Shown here piece after piece: positions 8,491 through 18,006 of a stretch of 33,099 bases of DNA (the stretch's first letter is position 1; each line of letters begins with the position of its first letter). The stretch lies in NCBI GenBank assembly GCA_002753615.1, contig PEAO01000031.1:1-33099 (forward strand). Reading direction: 5' to 3'. The DNA is from Magnetococcales bacterium DCbin2 (GTDB taxonomy: Bacteria; Pseudomonadota; Magnetococcia; Magnetococcales; UBA8363). Below the pieces are notes generated by a model. That model saw nothing but the letters and a program-made list of their open reading frames with translations, did not search any database and was not told the DNA's origin. Made by a program: the position numbers and the translations under genes.

Positions 8491-9861
8491 ATCGGCATCC
8501 TCCCGGGGAATCTTCGGCTCAAACTCCAAAAAATTAAATCGTTCGCTTTGCCAAGCTTCCGGTTTGGGGATTTTTTCGGGGATTTCACCACCGAATAACA
8601 ACACCTCCTCTGTGCGGCCTTTGGGACGCCCTTTGACGAAGGATAATCTCCGCCCCTGGTGTTCCTTGACCACGGTTTCCGTAGAGACCACCGAAGAGAT
8701 GGCCATGGTATCCACCGTGACCCCATGGAAAGTGGCATCGTTGACCGGATCCATCAAGATCCGTTTGAGCAGCCGTTCCAGGTTGCCATGCTGATTGGCG
8801 GCGACATGGTCCGCTTTGGTGGCGACAAATAACAAGCGGTCAATGCGGGGCTGAAACAGTCGGGATAGGGTGGAGGAGCGGCCATAATCAAAATTTTTCA
8901 AAATACTTTTCTCAGCAGGGTCCATATCGGCAAAATGTTCCGGCCCCCGGTTGAGACCTTTGAGGAGGTCCACCAGGACAATCTGCCGGTCAAAATGCGA
9001 AAAATGTTGGTCATAAAAACGACGGACGACCCGATCTTTATAGGATTCAAAGCGGTCTGCCATCACCTGGCCCAATGAACCGGGTTGCGTCGATTGGGTG
9101 GTGTGCCGGATCGGGCAAAAGGTCAGGATCGGCGCATCTTTCAGATCGCCGGGGATTAAAAAGCGGCCCGGTTGCAGATAGCTCAACCCCACAGGTTCCG
9201 CTTTGCACGCCAAAAGAAAGTCGGTAAACAAGCGACTCGCCTGCCGCAGAACCCCCTCTTCGGCATTTTGGTGCGGGTCCAGATTTTTAAGATATTCTAA
9301 CCAGGGTTGCGCTAGCGTAGCGCGTGGTTCACGGGTACACAGGGTGAACACCTCATCCGACCATTGGGCGAAACTTTGCCCCAAGAGCGGCAGATCCAGC
9401 AACCATTCCCCCGGATAATCGATGATGTCCAGATAGATCGTCGTGCTGGAACGGACGCGGCTTTGGAGAAATCCAGAAGGGCGGAAACGGATGGCCAAGC
9501 GGATTTCGCTCAGACCATCGGTCGCCTTGGGCCATGCGGGGGGGGTGGCGGTGAGGGTTTGAATGAACTGATCATACCGAAACGCCGGAATATCCATGTT
9601 GGGCTGGATCACCGTCTTGGCCCCCTGGAAACGCCCTTCGGCGACAACCTGAAAAAAAGGTAATCCCCCCAGGCGTCCCCCCTGAAGCAGTTGATGAATC
9701 ATCGCGGTGATGAAAACGGTCTTGCCCGATTGATTCAAACCGGTGACTGCGAGTCGGATGCGGCGATCCATCGCCAGATAAAGGAGATCTTCCAAGCCTT
9801 TTCTGGCTTCGTCCACCACGGATCCCAGATTCATCCTTTTGAGTTCGGGCACAGTCCACAT
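8425..9861 (-). CDS. ycjX: YcjX-family P-loop GTPase-like protein
   Basis: Walker A-like AVTGLNQSGKTVFITAMIHQLL; DIIDYPGEWLLDLPLL; FVATKADHV. Confidence 0.93.
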   Translation of the reverse strand: MWTVPELKRMNLGSVVDEARKGLEDLLYLAMDRRIRLAVTGLNQSGKTVFITAMIHQLLQGGRLGGLPFFQVVAEGRFQGAKTVIQPNMDIPAFRYDQFIQTLTATPPAWPKATDGLSEIRLAIRFRPSGFLQSRVRSSTTIYLDIIDYPGEWLLDLPLLGQSFAQWSDEVFTLCTREPRATLAQPWLEYLKNLDPHQNAEEGVLRQASRLFTDFLLACKAEPVGLSYLQPGRFLIPGDLKDAPILTFCPIRHTTQSTQPGSLGQVMADRFESYKDRVVRRFYDQHFSHFDRQIVLVDLLKGLNRGPEHFADMDPAEKSILKNFDYGRSSTLSRLFQPRIDRLLFVATKADHVAANQHGNLERLLKRILMDPVNDATFHGVTVDTMAISSVVSTETVVKEHQGRRLSFVKGRPKGRTEEVLLFGGEIPEKIPKPEAWQSERFNFLEFEPKIPREDADDRLGHLRLDLALDFLLGDKLT

Positions 9862-9958
9862 GGGCTTTTATTATCCTGGAAAAGACGTTAGGATGAAGGC
9901 AGGTTCATTGGGGGTTGACAAAGAATTGCGGTTGCGTTTTTGTATCGGGAGCCAATAC

Positions 9959-10390
9959 ATGGATCGTCGGACTCTGCTGAGAAAACTGGATGAAATTGAT
10001 TTTTTCAAAGACTTTTCCAGTGAGGAGCGGGCGTGGTTTTGCGATCATAAAGTGTTCCGCTCCTATGAGGATGGGAAAAAAATCATCGTCGAAGGGGCGC
10101 AAGACCGGACGTTTTATGTGTTGATCGATGGCGTCGTCGTGGTCACCAAGAACGCCAATCCCGATGAAGTCCTGGCAAAATTGGAGGTTGGGGCGGTCTT
10201 CGGTGAAATTGCCCATTTCGCCCGCCAGCAGCGGGCCACCAATGTCCTGGCCCAGGGAAAAATCCTTGTCTTTCGTCTGGAGCACGAGTTTTTTAAACAA
10301 CTTCCCCCCGATGTTAAGTTGAAGATCAATCATCAGGCCATGGCCATTTTGATGCACCGTCTTGAGAGCAAAAAAAACAATCAGAGATGA
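9959..10390 (+). CDS. Cyclic nucleotide-binding domain protein
   Basis: cNMP-binding fold FFKDFSSEERAWFCDHKVFRSYEDGKKIIVEGAQDRTFYVLIDGVVVV...LEVGAVFGEIAHFARQQRATNVLA. The ORF is open from 9839, but the ATG at 9959 fits the domain start better. Confidence 0.85.
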   Translation: MDRRTLLRKLDEIDFFKDFSSEERAWFCDHKVFRSYEDGKKIIVEGAQDRTFYVLIDGVVVVTKNANPDEVLAKLEVGAVFGEIAHFARQQRATNVLAQGKILVFRLEHEFFKQLPPDVKLKINHQAMAILMHRLESKKNNQR

Positions 10391-11118
10391 TTCTCCTCCG
10401 TTTTTTCCCACCATGTGGCGATGATCTCCGTAAGGCTCGTTAAATCTGGGACGATCCTGACCTCGGGGGGAAACGGATTGGTTCGGCCTGGGGCGACGAC
10501 CCCCAAAAAAGAGGCCCCGACCTCTTGGGCCGCCCGATGATCGGAATCGGAATCGCCAATAAATAAAAGTTCTTTGGGTTGGCACTGTTCCCGTTTGATT
10601 AACTCCGCCAAGACCGTATTTTTTTTCTTCGGGCCGCCGATGATCGCACGAAAATAGCGGTGAATATCCCGTTTTTGGGCAATTTCCACAACCTCCTGTT
10701 GCGGGGCCGCCGATACGATATACGATGGAATCAACGGCCAACTGCGTAAATATTCCAGACTTCCCACAATCGCCGGTGCTGACACCGTGCGTTGAAAGAC
10801 CGCCTCCTTGTAACGGGCCACAAGATTGTCCAGGGTGGCCTCTTCCAGATCACGCTGCAACACCGCCTTAAAAACCAACCCCATCCGTTCTCGACGAAAA
10901 ATACCCCGTGTCTGTTCCCACAGCTTTCTGGCTCTCCCCCCCTTTCCGGTTACTTCCTGGGATGCCAACATCTCCAAGGCATCATCCTTGATGGGGACGG
11001 AATCGGCCAAAACACCATCAAAATCAAATGCGACGGCCTGGATTTGCAAGGCATTGAACCGTTGGATCATCGCTTTGCGTTCCTGATAGTTCATCCCCAT
11101 ATGGCAAGGTGAAATCAT
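10381..11118 (-). CDS. HAD-superfamily hydrolase (phosphoglycolate phosphatase-like)
   Basis: AVAFDFDGVLADS (motif I), YIVSAAP (motif II), LLFIGDSDSDHRAAQEVGASFLGV (motif IV). Confidence 0.93.
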   Translation of the reverse strand: MISPCHMGMNYQERKAMIQRFNALQIQAVAFDFDGVLADSVPIKDDALEMLASQEVTGKGGRARKLWEQTRGIFRRERMGLVFKAVLQRDLEEATLDNLVARYKEAVFQRTVSAPAIVGSLEYLRSWPLIPSYIVSAAPQQEVVEIAQKRDIHRYFRAIIGGPKKKNTVLAELIKREQCQPKELLFIGDSDSDHRAAQEVGASFLGVVAPGRTNPFPPEVRIVPDLTSLTEIIATWWEKTEENHL

Positions 11119-11143
11119 ACGGTTTCTCCATGGCTTAGAAACA

Positions 11144-12007
11144 TTAATAGTTAAAGCCCGTAGACATCATCCCCTCGCGGGTTCGATTGAAAAATCGGAT
11201 CTTGACAAAGGAAAGGATGCGAGGATCCAATTGGGATCGGGAAATCGCCTGATAAAGCCTTTCATTCAAGATCCCCAGATGATCACCCCGTACCGCTGTT
11301 TGGATCCCCCACATCAGAAACAGACGATGCTCGTTGGTGGCTTCTCCGGCGAGCGGGGGTGGGCCGTGAAGAAATTCCATATGGACGGCGGGTGAGCGCA
11401 ATACCCCGATGGGGGTGAGTTCTTCCAGGCGCAAAACCGCCATCGCAATATGTTGTACCCGTTCCAGTTCCAGATCGCTAACCCCAGAATCTTTGAAAAA
11501 ATGGACCGCCTGGGAGAGAAAATTATATTCGCGTGTCATGACCCGGGCATTGGCTTTGATAGCCAGATCTAAATAACGCCAGGAGGCCTGGAAGTAACCG
11601 GAAATTACGCAATTTTTAACCAAAGTCCGCAACAGTTCACTATTGGCTGGGGCCAATTCATGGGCGCGTCGGGAGGTTTCTCGCGCTTGGGAATAGTAGC
11701 CCATTTTCCTTAAGGATTCGCTGTAGTCACGAAAGGAGGAAGAGTCATCGGGATTGGTTTCCAGGATGGCATAATGGTGGCGGCGCATGGTCGCTTCATC
11801 TTTGGCGAGGCAGGCCACGCGCGCCAAAATCAATCGGGCCACGTTACCATGGGAGGAAATCAATTCCTCCGCCCGCTCTTTCAGCGCGGTTATTCTGTCC
11901 GTTTCGATTTCCAAGTCATAATGGAACAGCTTCTCGGATTCTCTGAGAAGTTGGTTGACATATTGGTCTTCATCACGATACACCACGTTTCCTGAACTCC
12001 CTTGCAT
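11144..12007 (-). CDS. Hypothetical TPR-like helical repeat protein
   Basis: Helical repeat pattern (DSSSFRDYSESLRKMGYYSQARETSRRAHELAPANSELLRTLVKNC); no firm family. Confidence 0.6.
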   Translation of the reverse strand: MQGSSGNVVYRDEDQYVNQLLRESEKLFHYDLEIETDRITALKERAEELISSHGNVARLILARVACLAKDEATMRRHHYAILETNPDDSSSFRDYSESLRKMGYYSQARETSRRAHELAPANSELLRTLVKNCVISGYFQASWRYLDLAIKANARVMTREYNFLSQAVHFFKDSGVSDLELERVQHIAMAVLRLEELTPIGVLRSPAVHMEFLHGPPPLAGEATNEHRLFLMWGIQTAVRGDHLGILNERLYQAISRSQLDPRILSFVKIRFFNRTREGMMSTGFNY

Positions 12008-12011
12008 ATCG

Positions 12012-13061
12012 CTAGTTTTTCTCTAAAAAAACCGCATCCAACGACTGCGCATCGACAAATCGAAGACTCCATGCCTCCAACGAGGGGATGTCCGCTTTGG
12101 CAAGCTGTTCCACGGCCCAGGGCGGCAGGGTGCCAAATCGACGTCGGAGCATGTCCGTCAGCATCTGCATCTTGCCTTTTTTTTCACCGCGTTTTTCACC
12201 GCGTTTTTCACCGCGTTTTTCACCGCGTTTTTCACCCGCAATCAGACTTTTCTTTTCAATTTCCTTTGCCCACTTTTCGACTTGTGATTCAAACATGATT
12301 ACAATCTCCTCAAGTTGTTCAGGAATGGGCGGGAGAGGATTTGTCCCTTTCATTTTCTCCAGGTTTGCCGTCAATAACTCACGGAACAACCTTTTTATTG
12401 GCGGTCCATCGGGGTGATCGGCAAACCATGCGACAAGGTCACGGCTGGCTTCTACCATGGATTCCAGATTTTCCGGGTGCCCTATCCGAAAGAAAAGCGC
12501 GATCAAGGATTGGCGATTTTTTAATTCGGCATCTGGGAAACGTCCCTCATCAATCGCATAATAACGCATTTGCGGTTGATATTTCCACAAGGGAGAGCCA
12601 TCGGGAAGATGGATTAGCGCATGTAGGTTGGTCGCCGCCTTCCAACGTGCTTCCCCATTATAGAGAACAATGGGGAGAATGGGGGGGAGTCCGTCACCCG
12701 CTTTTAATTGACGTTCATCCACCAATTGTTGGTAGAGCAAACCGCTGTAGACATGAAGACGCAACACCATCCATGCGTCACTCTCCGATTGGAACTCCAG
12801 GATAAGCAACAGGAACAGACGACCGCCAAGCCGTGTGGGAATCTCCCATACCACATCGCCGCGCCGACGTTGACCGGTATGTGCCGTCAATTTGGTATTG
12901 AGTCGCGTCATCTTTGACAGATCAAGTTCTTCCAGGATGGCTGGCTCGAGAAAATGAGTCAGTAAATCGGCGACGATTTCTGGATGGGAGAAGAGTCGAT
13001 GGTAAAGGGAATCGTGATCGCTCATGGGGGATAGGGTATCTCCAACCCGTGAAAACTTCAA
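12012..13061 (-). CDS. Rpn-family putative transposase/nuclease with C-terminal DUF4351
   Basis: HDSLYHRLFSHPEIVADLLTHFL...DVVWEIPT...LFLLLILEFQSESDAWMVLRLHVYSGLLYQQL...ILPIVLYNGEARW is typical of Rpn/PDDEXK family transposases; C-terminus LRRRFGTLPPWAVEQLAKADIPSLEAWSLRFVDAQSLDAVFLEKN. Confidence 0.92.
   Translation of the reverse strand: MKFSRVGDTLSPMSDHDSLYHRLFSHPEIVADLLTHFLEPAILEELDLSKMTRLNTKLTAHTGQRRRGDVVWEIPTRLGGRLFLLLILEFQSESDAWMVLRLHVYSGLLYQQLVDERQLKAGDGLPPILPIVLYNGEARWKAATNLHALIHLPDGSPLWKYQPQMRYYAIDEGRFPDAELKNRQSLIALFFRIGHPENLESMVEASRDLVAWFADHPDGPPIKRLFRELLTANLEKMKGTNPLPPIPEQLEEIVIMFESQVEKWAKEIEKKSLIAGEKRGEKRGEKRGEKRGEKKGKMQMLTDMLRRRFGTLPPWAVEQLAKADIPSLEAWSLRFVDAQSLDAVFLEKN
12184..12235 (-). 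repeat. 12-bp tandem repeat (accgcgtttttc) encoding (KRGE)n inside the Rpn/DUF4351 gene
   Basis: Four near-identical 12-bp units read directly in the sequence; protein KRGEKRGEKRGEKRGEKKGK. Confidence 0.95.
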
Positions 13062-13076
13062 AGGGACAAAAGAGGA

Positions 13077-15563
13077 TCAGGCGAGAACGGGATGGGTGAC
13101 TTGATGCAGGGCATCGAGCAACACTTTTTTTCGGACCGGCTTGGACAAATACAGGGTGCATCCCGCCTCCTGGCTCCGTTCTTTTTCTCCCTCCATGGCA
13201 TGGGCCGATAGGGCAATGATGGGGACCGGGGGACGGGGTGGTTTCCCTTCCCATTGGCGGATTTGACGGGTGGCGGAATAACCGTCCAGATTGGGCATTT
13301 GGACATCCATGATCACGACATCAAACAATTTGTTTTTTACCGCGTTGACCGCTTGCACGCCATCTTCGACCATGGTTAACTGGTGAGACGATTTCGAGAA
13401 AAAGGCGGCAAACACCATCCGGTTTTCTTCGGCATCCTCCGCCAGAAGAACCTGTAATGGTTGCGCGGGGGAGGGTGCTGCGGGGTGTCGGTCGCTGCGT
13501 TCCTGTTGGGTTGGTGCCATCGCCACGCGCATGGGTAAGGAAAAATGAAAGGTGCTGCCATGACCCAAACGGCTTGTCACCTCCAACCGTCCCCCCATCA
13601 ACGCCACCAGGCGTTGAGAAATGGCCAATCCCAATCCGGTCCCACCATAACGTCGGGTAATTCCGGCATCGGCTTGGATGAAATGTTCAAAGATACGGTC
13701 TTTTTGCTCCGCATTGATGCCAATGCCGGTATCGGTGACGCTGAAAAAGAGGGTTTCCGGTTCATGAGGGTGCATGGCCAGTGCAACATCCACCCGACCG
13801 GTATGGGTAAACTTGACGGCGTTGCCGATCAGATTGATGAGAACCTGAATTACCCGGCTATCGTCACCCAAGACCGCCTCTGGGACGAGGGGCGAAACGG
13901 TCACGCCGAATGCCAGCCCTTTCCGTTCGGCGGACATACGCATCAGGTTGGAGGTTTCTTCCACCACCTGACGGGGTGAATAGGGGTTTTGGGCGATCTG
14001 GACATTGCCCGCCTCAAGCCGGGAAAAATCGAGAATATCGTTGATCACCCCCAGCAAAACTTTTCCCGATGATTGCATCGATTGGGTAAAACGACGTTGT
14101 TCGGGACTCATCACTGTTTCCAGCAACAATTCCGCCATCCCCAGAACCACGTTGAGCGGGGTCCGAATCTCATGACTCATGGAGGCGAGAAAACGCCCTT
14201 TTTCGCTATTGGCTTGGTCGGCAGTGATGATGGCTTGTTGCAGTCGTTCGTCCAATTGCTTACGTTCGATCACTCCCGCCAAGGTATTGGCCACGGTATG
14301 CAGCAAATCTTCTTCTTCTGCATTTCTGGCATGTCCCACCGGCATGTAAATATTCACAACCCCCAGAAACCGTTCTCTGGCGATGATCGGGACACAATAG
14401 TGTGCATGGGCAATCATCCCATCATAATGGACCGTATGTCTGGGATCGTTGGAATCGCAGAATATCAATTGGTTCGATGCCATGGCAGCACCGCACACAC
14501 ATTGGGTGCTGTTCACCCGGGAACAGGTCGTGATCAAATCCTCATGAAGCCCCTTTTGGATTTTTAAAACCAGTTCATCACGGAGATCGTCGTAGAGAAA
14601 AATAGCCCCCTTGTTCAGGGTCACCAGCCAACTGGAGGACAACACCAGATCCAAGGCAATCTCAAGCTGTTCATCCAGGGAGTGCGGACTGGCAACCAAT
14701 TGCAGCAGGGCGTTGATGAGGATTTGATTTTGGAGAAGACGTTGGGTCCGTTGCTCATTGTTTTTGCGTGCGGTAATATCCCGTGCCACGGCGGAAAAAA
14801 AATGTTTGGAATCGATCGTCCAGGAGGAGAGGGAAATTTCCAGAGGAAATTCGGCACCATCTTTTCGTTGGGCGACTACTTCAACCATTTGTCCAATCAG
14901 CCGCATTTCGCCGGTCGTCAAAACCCGTTGCATGGCCTGACTATGCGCATCGTGAAACCGTTTGGGTATCAACCGGGTCAACGGTTGTCCCAGAATTTCG
15001 TCTTCATCATATCCGAAAATAGCGGTGGCACCACGATTCCAAAAAATGATGGTCCCTTGGGCATCGGCGGATAAAATGGCATCGCTGGCCGAGTTGGCGA
15101 TGAAGCGAAATTGCAGAATGCTCTCCTGCAATGCCGCTTCTGCGGCATCTTTGCTTTTTAGAAGGTTTTGTTTTTCCAAAACCTTTTTGACGGTTTCGCA
15201 AAGAAGTTCCAGATAATTGCCACCCGATTCCTTGACGACATAATCGGAGGCCCCGCGACGAATGGCCTCAATGGCGATTTCAAGGCTGCTAAAGCCCGAT
15301 ACCATGATGACGGGCGGGGCGTTGACCTTCTGCATAATCTGCGACAGGACATCCAGACCATCCATGGATGGCAGTTTATAGTCCAAGACCACCACGTCGA
15401 AGGGGGTTGCCTGCAACATGTTCAATCCCGACAGACCGTCCAAGGCGATTTCCACATCAAACCCCTGGCGTACCAAACGGCGTTTAACCAGTTGCGCCAA
15501 GGCTTCGTCATCCTCCATGGTGAGGATGCGTGGTTTTGGGCTGTTGGATCGGGGCGGTGTCAT
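13077..15563 (-). CDS. Hybrid histidine kinase: REC-PAS-GAF-HisKA-HATPase-REC
   Basis: N-terminal REC (VVLDYKLPSMDGL), PAS (DAILSADAQGTIIFWNRGATAIFGYDEDEI), GAF-like segment, H-box [23 protein letters not shown]-binding DTGIGI and GGTGLGLAI, C-terminal REC (DVVIMDVQMPNLDGY). Confidence 0.95.
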   Translation of the reverse strand: MTPPRSNSPKPRILTMEDDEALAQLVKRRLVRQGFDVEIALDGLSGLNMLQATPFDVVVLDYKLPSMDGLDVLSQIMQKVNAPPVIMVSGFSSLEIAIEAIRRGASDYVVKESGGNYLELLCETVKKVLEKQNLLKSKDAAEAALQESILQFRFIANSASDAILSADAQGTIIFWNRGATAIFGYDEDEILGQPLTRLIPKRFHDAHSQAMQRVLTTGEMRLIGQMVEVVAQRKDGAEFPLEISLSSWTIDSKHFFSAVARDITARKNNEQRTQRLLQNQILINALLQLVASPHSLDEQLEIALDLVLSSSWLVTLNKGAIFLYDDLRDELVLKIQKGLHEDLITTCSRVNSTQCVCGAAMASNQLIFCDSNDPRHTVHYDGMIAHAHYCVPIIARERFLGVVNIYMPVGHARNAEEEDLLHTVANTLAGVIERKQLDERLQQAIITADQANSEKGRFLASMSHEIRTPLNVVLGMAELLLETVMSPEQRRFTQSMQSSGKVLLGVINDILDFSRLEAGNVQIAQNPYSPRQVVEETSNLMRMSAERKGLAFGVTVSPLVPEAVLGDDSRVIQVLINLIGNAVKFTHTGRVDVALAMHPHEPETLFFSVTDTGIGINAEQKDRIFEHFIQADAGITRRYGGTGLGLAISQRLVALMGGRLEVTSRLGHGSTFHFSLPMRVAMAPTQQERSDRHPAAPSPAQPLQVLLAEDAEENRMVFAAFFSKSSHQLTMVEDGVQAVNAVKNKLFDVVIMDVQMPNLDGYSATRQIRQWEGKPPRPPVPIIALSAHAMEGEKERSQEAGCTLYLSKPVRKKVLLDALHQVTHPVLA

Positions 15564-16018
15564 GGGCAGTGTGGATAGGACATGATGTTGATCAGGATCC
15601 CCATGGTTTGAATCGTTTTGGAAAACGTCAGGGGATCGACAGGTTTGGTGACGAAATTGTTACATCCCAGTTCATAACATCGTTGGACTTCATGGGGGTC
15701 GTTGGTCGTTGTCAGGACGATGATGGGGATGATCTTACATTCTTCGTCTTTTTTCATCTCTTTGATCACTTGAAAACCATCGATCTCCGGCATATTCAAG
15801 TCAAGCAACATCAGGAGGGGTTGGGGACGCGGATGGTTGGCAAACCGCCCCTTGTTGAACAAAAAATCGAGTGCTTCCCGTCCATTGAGGAGTCGCACAA
15901 GGGGATTGACGACGCCCGCCCGGCGAAGATTGCGTTCGATCAATGTTGCGTGGGCGTCATCATCTTCCACCAAAAGAATGGTAACCGGTTGCATCTTTTT
16001 CATTCGGCGTTCTCCCAT
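15560..16018 (-). CDS. Single-domain response regulator (Rcp1-like)
   Basis: ILLVEDDDAHATLIERNLRRAG...LLMLLDLNMPEIDGFQVIKEMK...PIIVLTTTNDPHEVQRCYELGCNNFVTKPV. Confidence 0.95.
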   Translation of the reverse strand: MGERRMKKMQPVTILLVEDDDAHATLIERNLRRAGVVNPLVRLLNGREALDFLFNKGRFANHPRPQPLLMLLDLNMPEIDGFQVIKEMKKDEECKIIPIIVLTTTNDPHEVQRCYELGCNNFVTKPVDPLTFSKTIQTMGILINIMSYPHCP

Positions 16019-18006
16019 GGCGTGCTGTTCGATTGCTGCGGGATGGTCGGAAAAGATAACTGAAAGGTTGTTCCTGCTCCCAAGGTCGATTGGCAGCGGA
16101 TGCGTCCGCGCAGACGCCGTACCAGGGTTTGTACACAGGCCAGACCGATGCCGTCACCGGGGGAATCTTGGTTTCCAACGCGCTGAAACATGATGAAAAT
16201 CTTTTGAATATCATCTTCCGCAATACCACGGCCATTATCTTTGACAAAAAAGAGGGTTCTCTGTTCCTTGGGGTCATCCACCGCGCTAATTTCTATTTTC
16301 CCGGGTCGTGATAGGTCACGATACTTGATGGCATTGGATAGAAGATTACCAAAAATCTGCTCCATAGCGAACCGATCGGAGACCAGAGGGGGGAGGGTTC
16401 CGACAGAAACATCGACCCCCGCTGCTCGGATGGTGAATTCCAACGCATTGATGTTATTTTCCACCAATTTTTGCATCTCCAGTCTTTCAAACTGGAGTTC
16501 CACACGACCCACGCGGGAAAGATTGAGAATACCATTGACCAATCCGTCCATTTTATGGGTGGAAGCGCGGATGTAACGCATATCATCCGGGAGGCGCACA
16601 TGGAGAATATCTTTGATGCTATGCGCAAATGCATCATCCTGGTCATGCAACAAGTGGGTGATGGGCTGTGCCAACGCCTCCAGGTCCATGTGCAATTCTT
16701 CGATAAATCCTTGGATGCTGAGGAGCGGTGAACGCAGATCATGGGACACAATGTAGGTAAAATTTTTCAACTCATTGTTGGCTTGGGCCAGGTTCAGGGA
16801 TGTTTGTCGATGCCGGGTGATCTCTTTTTCCTGCCCTTTGAATGCCGATTCCAACTTTTCCGCCATGACATCGAACGTTTGCCCCAGAACGCCGATTTCA
16901 TCCTGGCCGCGAATGCCACACCGGATGGTGAGATCGTTCTGGGAGATTTGGGCGGCGGCGTGACTGAGAACCGTCAATAGTCGGGTCTGTCTGCGGACCA
17001 TGAAGGCATTGGTCAGGACCAGCAGCAGGAACACGGTCAATGAGACGAAGACCAGGGTGGTAACCTCTTGCCGCAATGGGGCGAACAGTTCTTTTTGATC
17101 AATTTTGACGACGAGTCCCATCCCCCATACCGGGCTGATGCGTACATGGCGAAAGGCGGCGACGACCGGTTCATTGCGGTAATCCCGCGAGAGAATCAGT
17201 CCCTCATGACCACTGGCGGCCAATAATTCCGGTTTGGACTTCAGTTGATATTCCAATGGTTTTGGGACCGATCCATCGGGAGGGGGGTATTTTAATTGGC
17301 TGATGAGAAATCCTTGACCATTCACCAGGAACACCTCGCCTGTTTTTCCCAGGCTGTCGCCGACGTTGGGGAGTCGTTCCATGAGGGCGACGGGGCTGAC
17401 GGCGGCGATCAGCACTGCCACATCTTGTCCATGACGGTTGTGCAATGCGTGACCAATGCGGAAAACCGGCCATTTTCTTCCGGGGAGCATTCTGGCTCTT
17501 CCGACGTAACCATGATTGGACAGCAATACGTTGTGATAAAAACGATCTTTGATGAGCGGTTCCGGTGATTCGGTGGTGGTGGAAAAAACCAACTGATTGG
17601 CGATATCGACCAGTTGTAGAAATTCAAATTCGGGATAAGCTTTGGAGATCGTTTGCAGATAGGTGGATGCCAAATGGTCTGTTGGTTCTGTGAGCCACGT
17701 TTCCAACTCATCAAGCAAGAACGGATTGTTGGCTATGAAGTTCAAGTCTTTCCTTTTTTCCCAGAGCCAATCTTCGGTTTGTTCTTTGTGGAGGTTGGCG
17801 ATCAGATCCAGGTGTCTGATCATTTCGTTGCGTAACTGGTCCAGACGACCCTGGAAAGGGGTATACGGTATTCCCATCACCGTGACGTAAACGATCAAGC
17901 CCAGGCTTCCCAGGAACAACAGGCTGGACCAGAAGACCAATCGGGTTTCCAGGTTATTTTTCCAAGGTTTGCGAGCGGGGGCGACGTGGGAGGGGCGGGG
18001 GTTCAT
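16000..18006 (-). CDS. Membrane sensor histidine kinase with extracytoplasmic Cache-like domain and HAMP
   Basis: N-terminal TM, periplasmic region with GKTGEVFLVNGQGFLISQ, second TM, HAMP-like linker, DHp FTYIVSHDLRSPLLSIQGFIEEL, HATPase FVKDNGRGIAEDD and GDGIGLACV. Confidence 0.93.
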   Translation of the reverse strand: MNPRPSHVAPARKPWKNNLETRLVFWSSLLFLGSLGLIVYVTVMGIPYTPFQGRLDQLRNEMIRHLDLIANLHKEQTEDWLWEKRKDLNFIANNPFLLDELETWLTEPTDHLASTYLQTISKAYPEFEFLQLVDIANQLVFSTTTESPEPLIKDRFYHNVLLSNHGYVGRARMLPGRKWPVFRIGHALHNRHGQDVAVLIAAVSPVALMERLPNVGDSLGKTGEVFLVNGQGFLISQLKYPPPDGSVPKPLEYQLKSKPELLAASGHEGLILSRDYRNEPVVAAFRHVRISPVWGMGLVVKIDQKELFAPLRQEVTTLVFVSLTVFLLLVLTNAFMVRRQTRLLTVLSHAAAQISQNDLTIRCGIRGQDEIGVLGQTFDVMAEKLESAFKGQEKEITRHRQTSLNLAQANNELKNFTYIVSHDLRSPLLSIQGFIEELHMDLEALAQPITHLLHDQDDAFAHSIKDILHVRLPDDMRYIRASTHKMDGLVNGILNLSRVGRVELQFERLEMQKLVENNINALEFTIRAAGVDVSVGTLPPLVSDRFAMEQIFGNLLSNAIKYRDLSRPGKIEISAVDDPKEQRTLFFVKDNGRGIAEDDIQKIFIMFQRVGNQDSPGDGIGLACVQTLVRRLRGRIRCQSTLGAGTTFQLSFPTIPQQSNSTPWENAE

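Noticed and set aside
9905-10741. 278-aa minus-strand ORF
   Set aside because: Antisense to the cyclic-nucleotide-binding gene and out of frame with the HAD gene.
12184-12235. Tandem repeat considered as a CRISPR array
   Set aside because: 12-bp units without spacers, in frame within a CDS, no cas genes.
12008-13076. Looked for the gene-end duplication signature around the second DUF4351/Rpn gene
   Set aside because: No copy of the neighbouring hybrid-kinase 3' end was visible on the other side, so the insertion pattern is not universal for this family.
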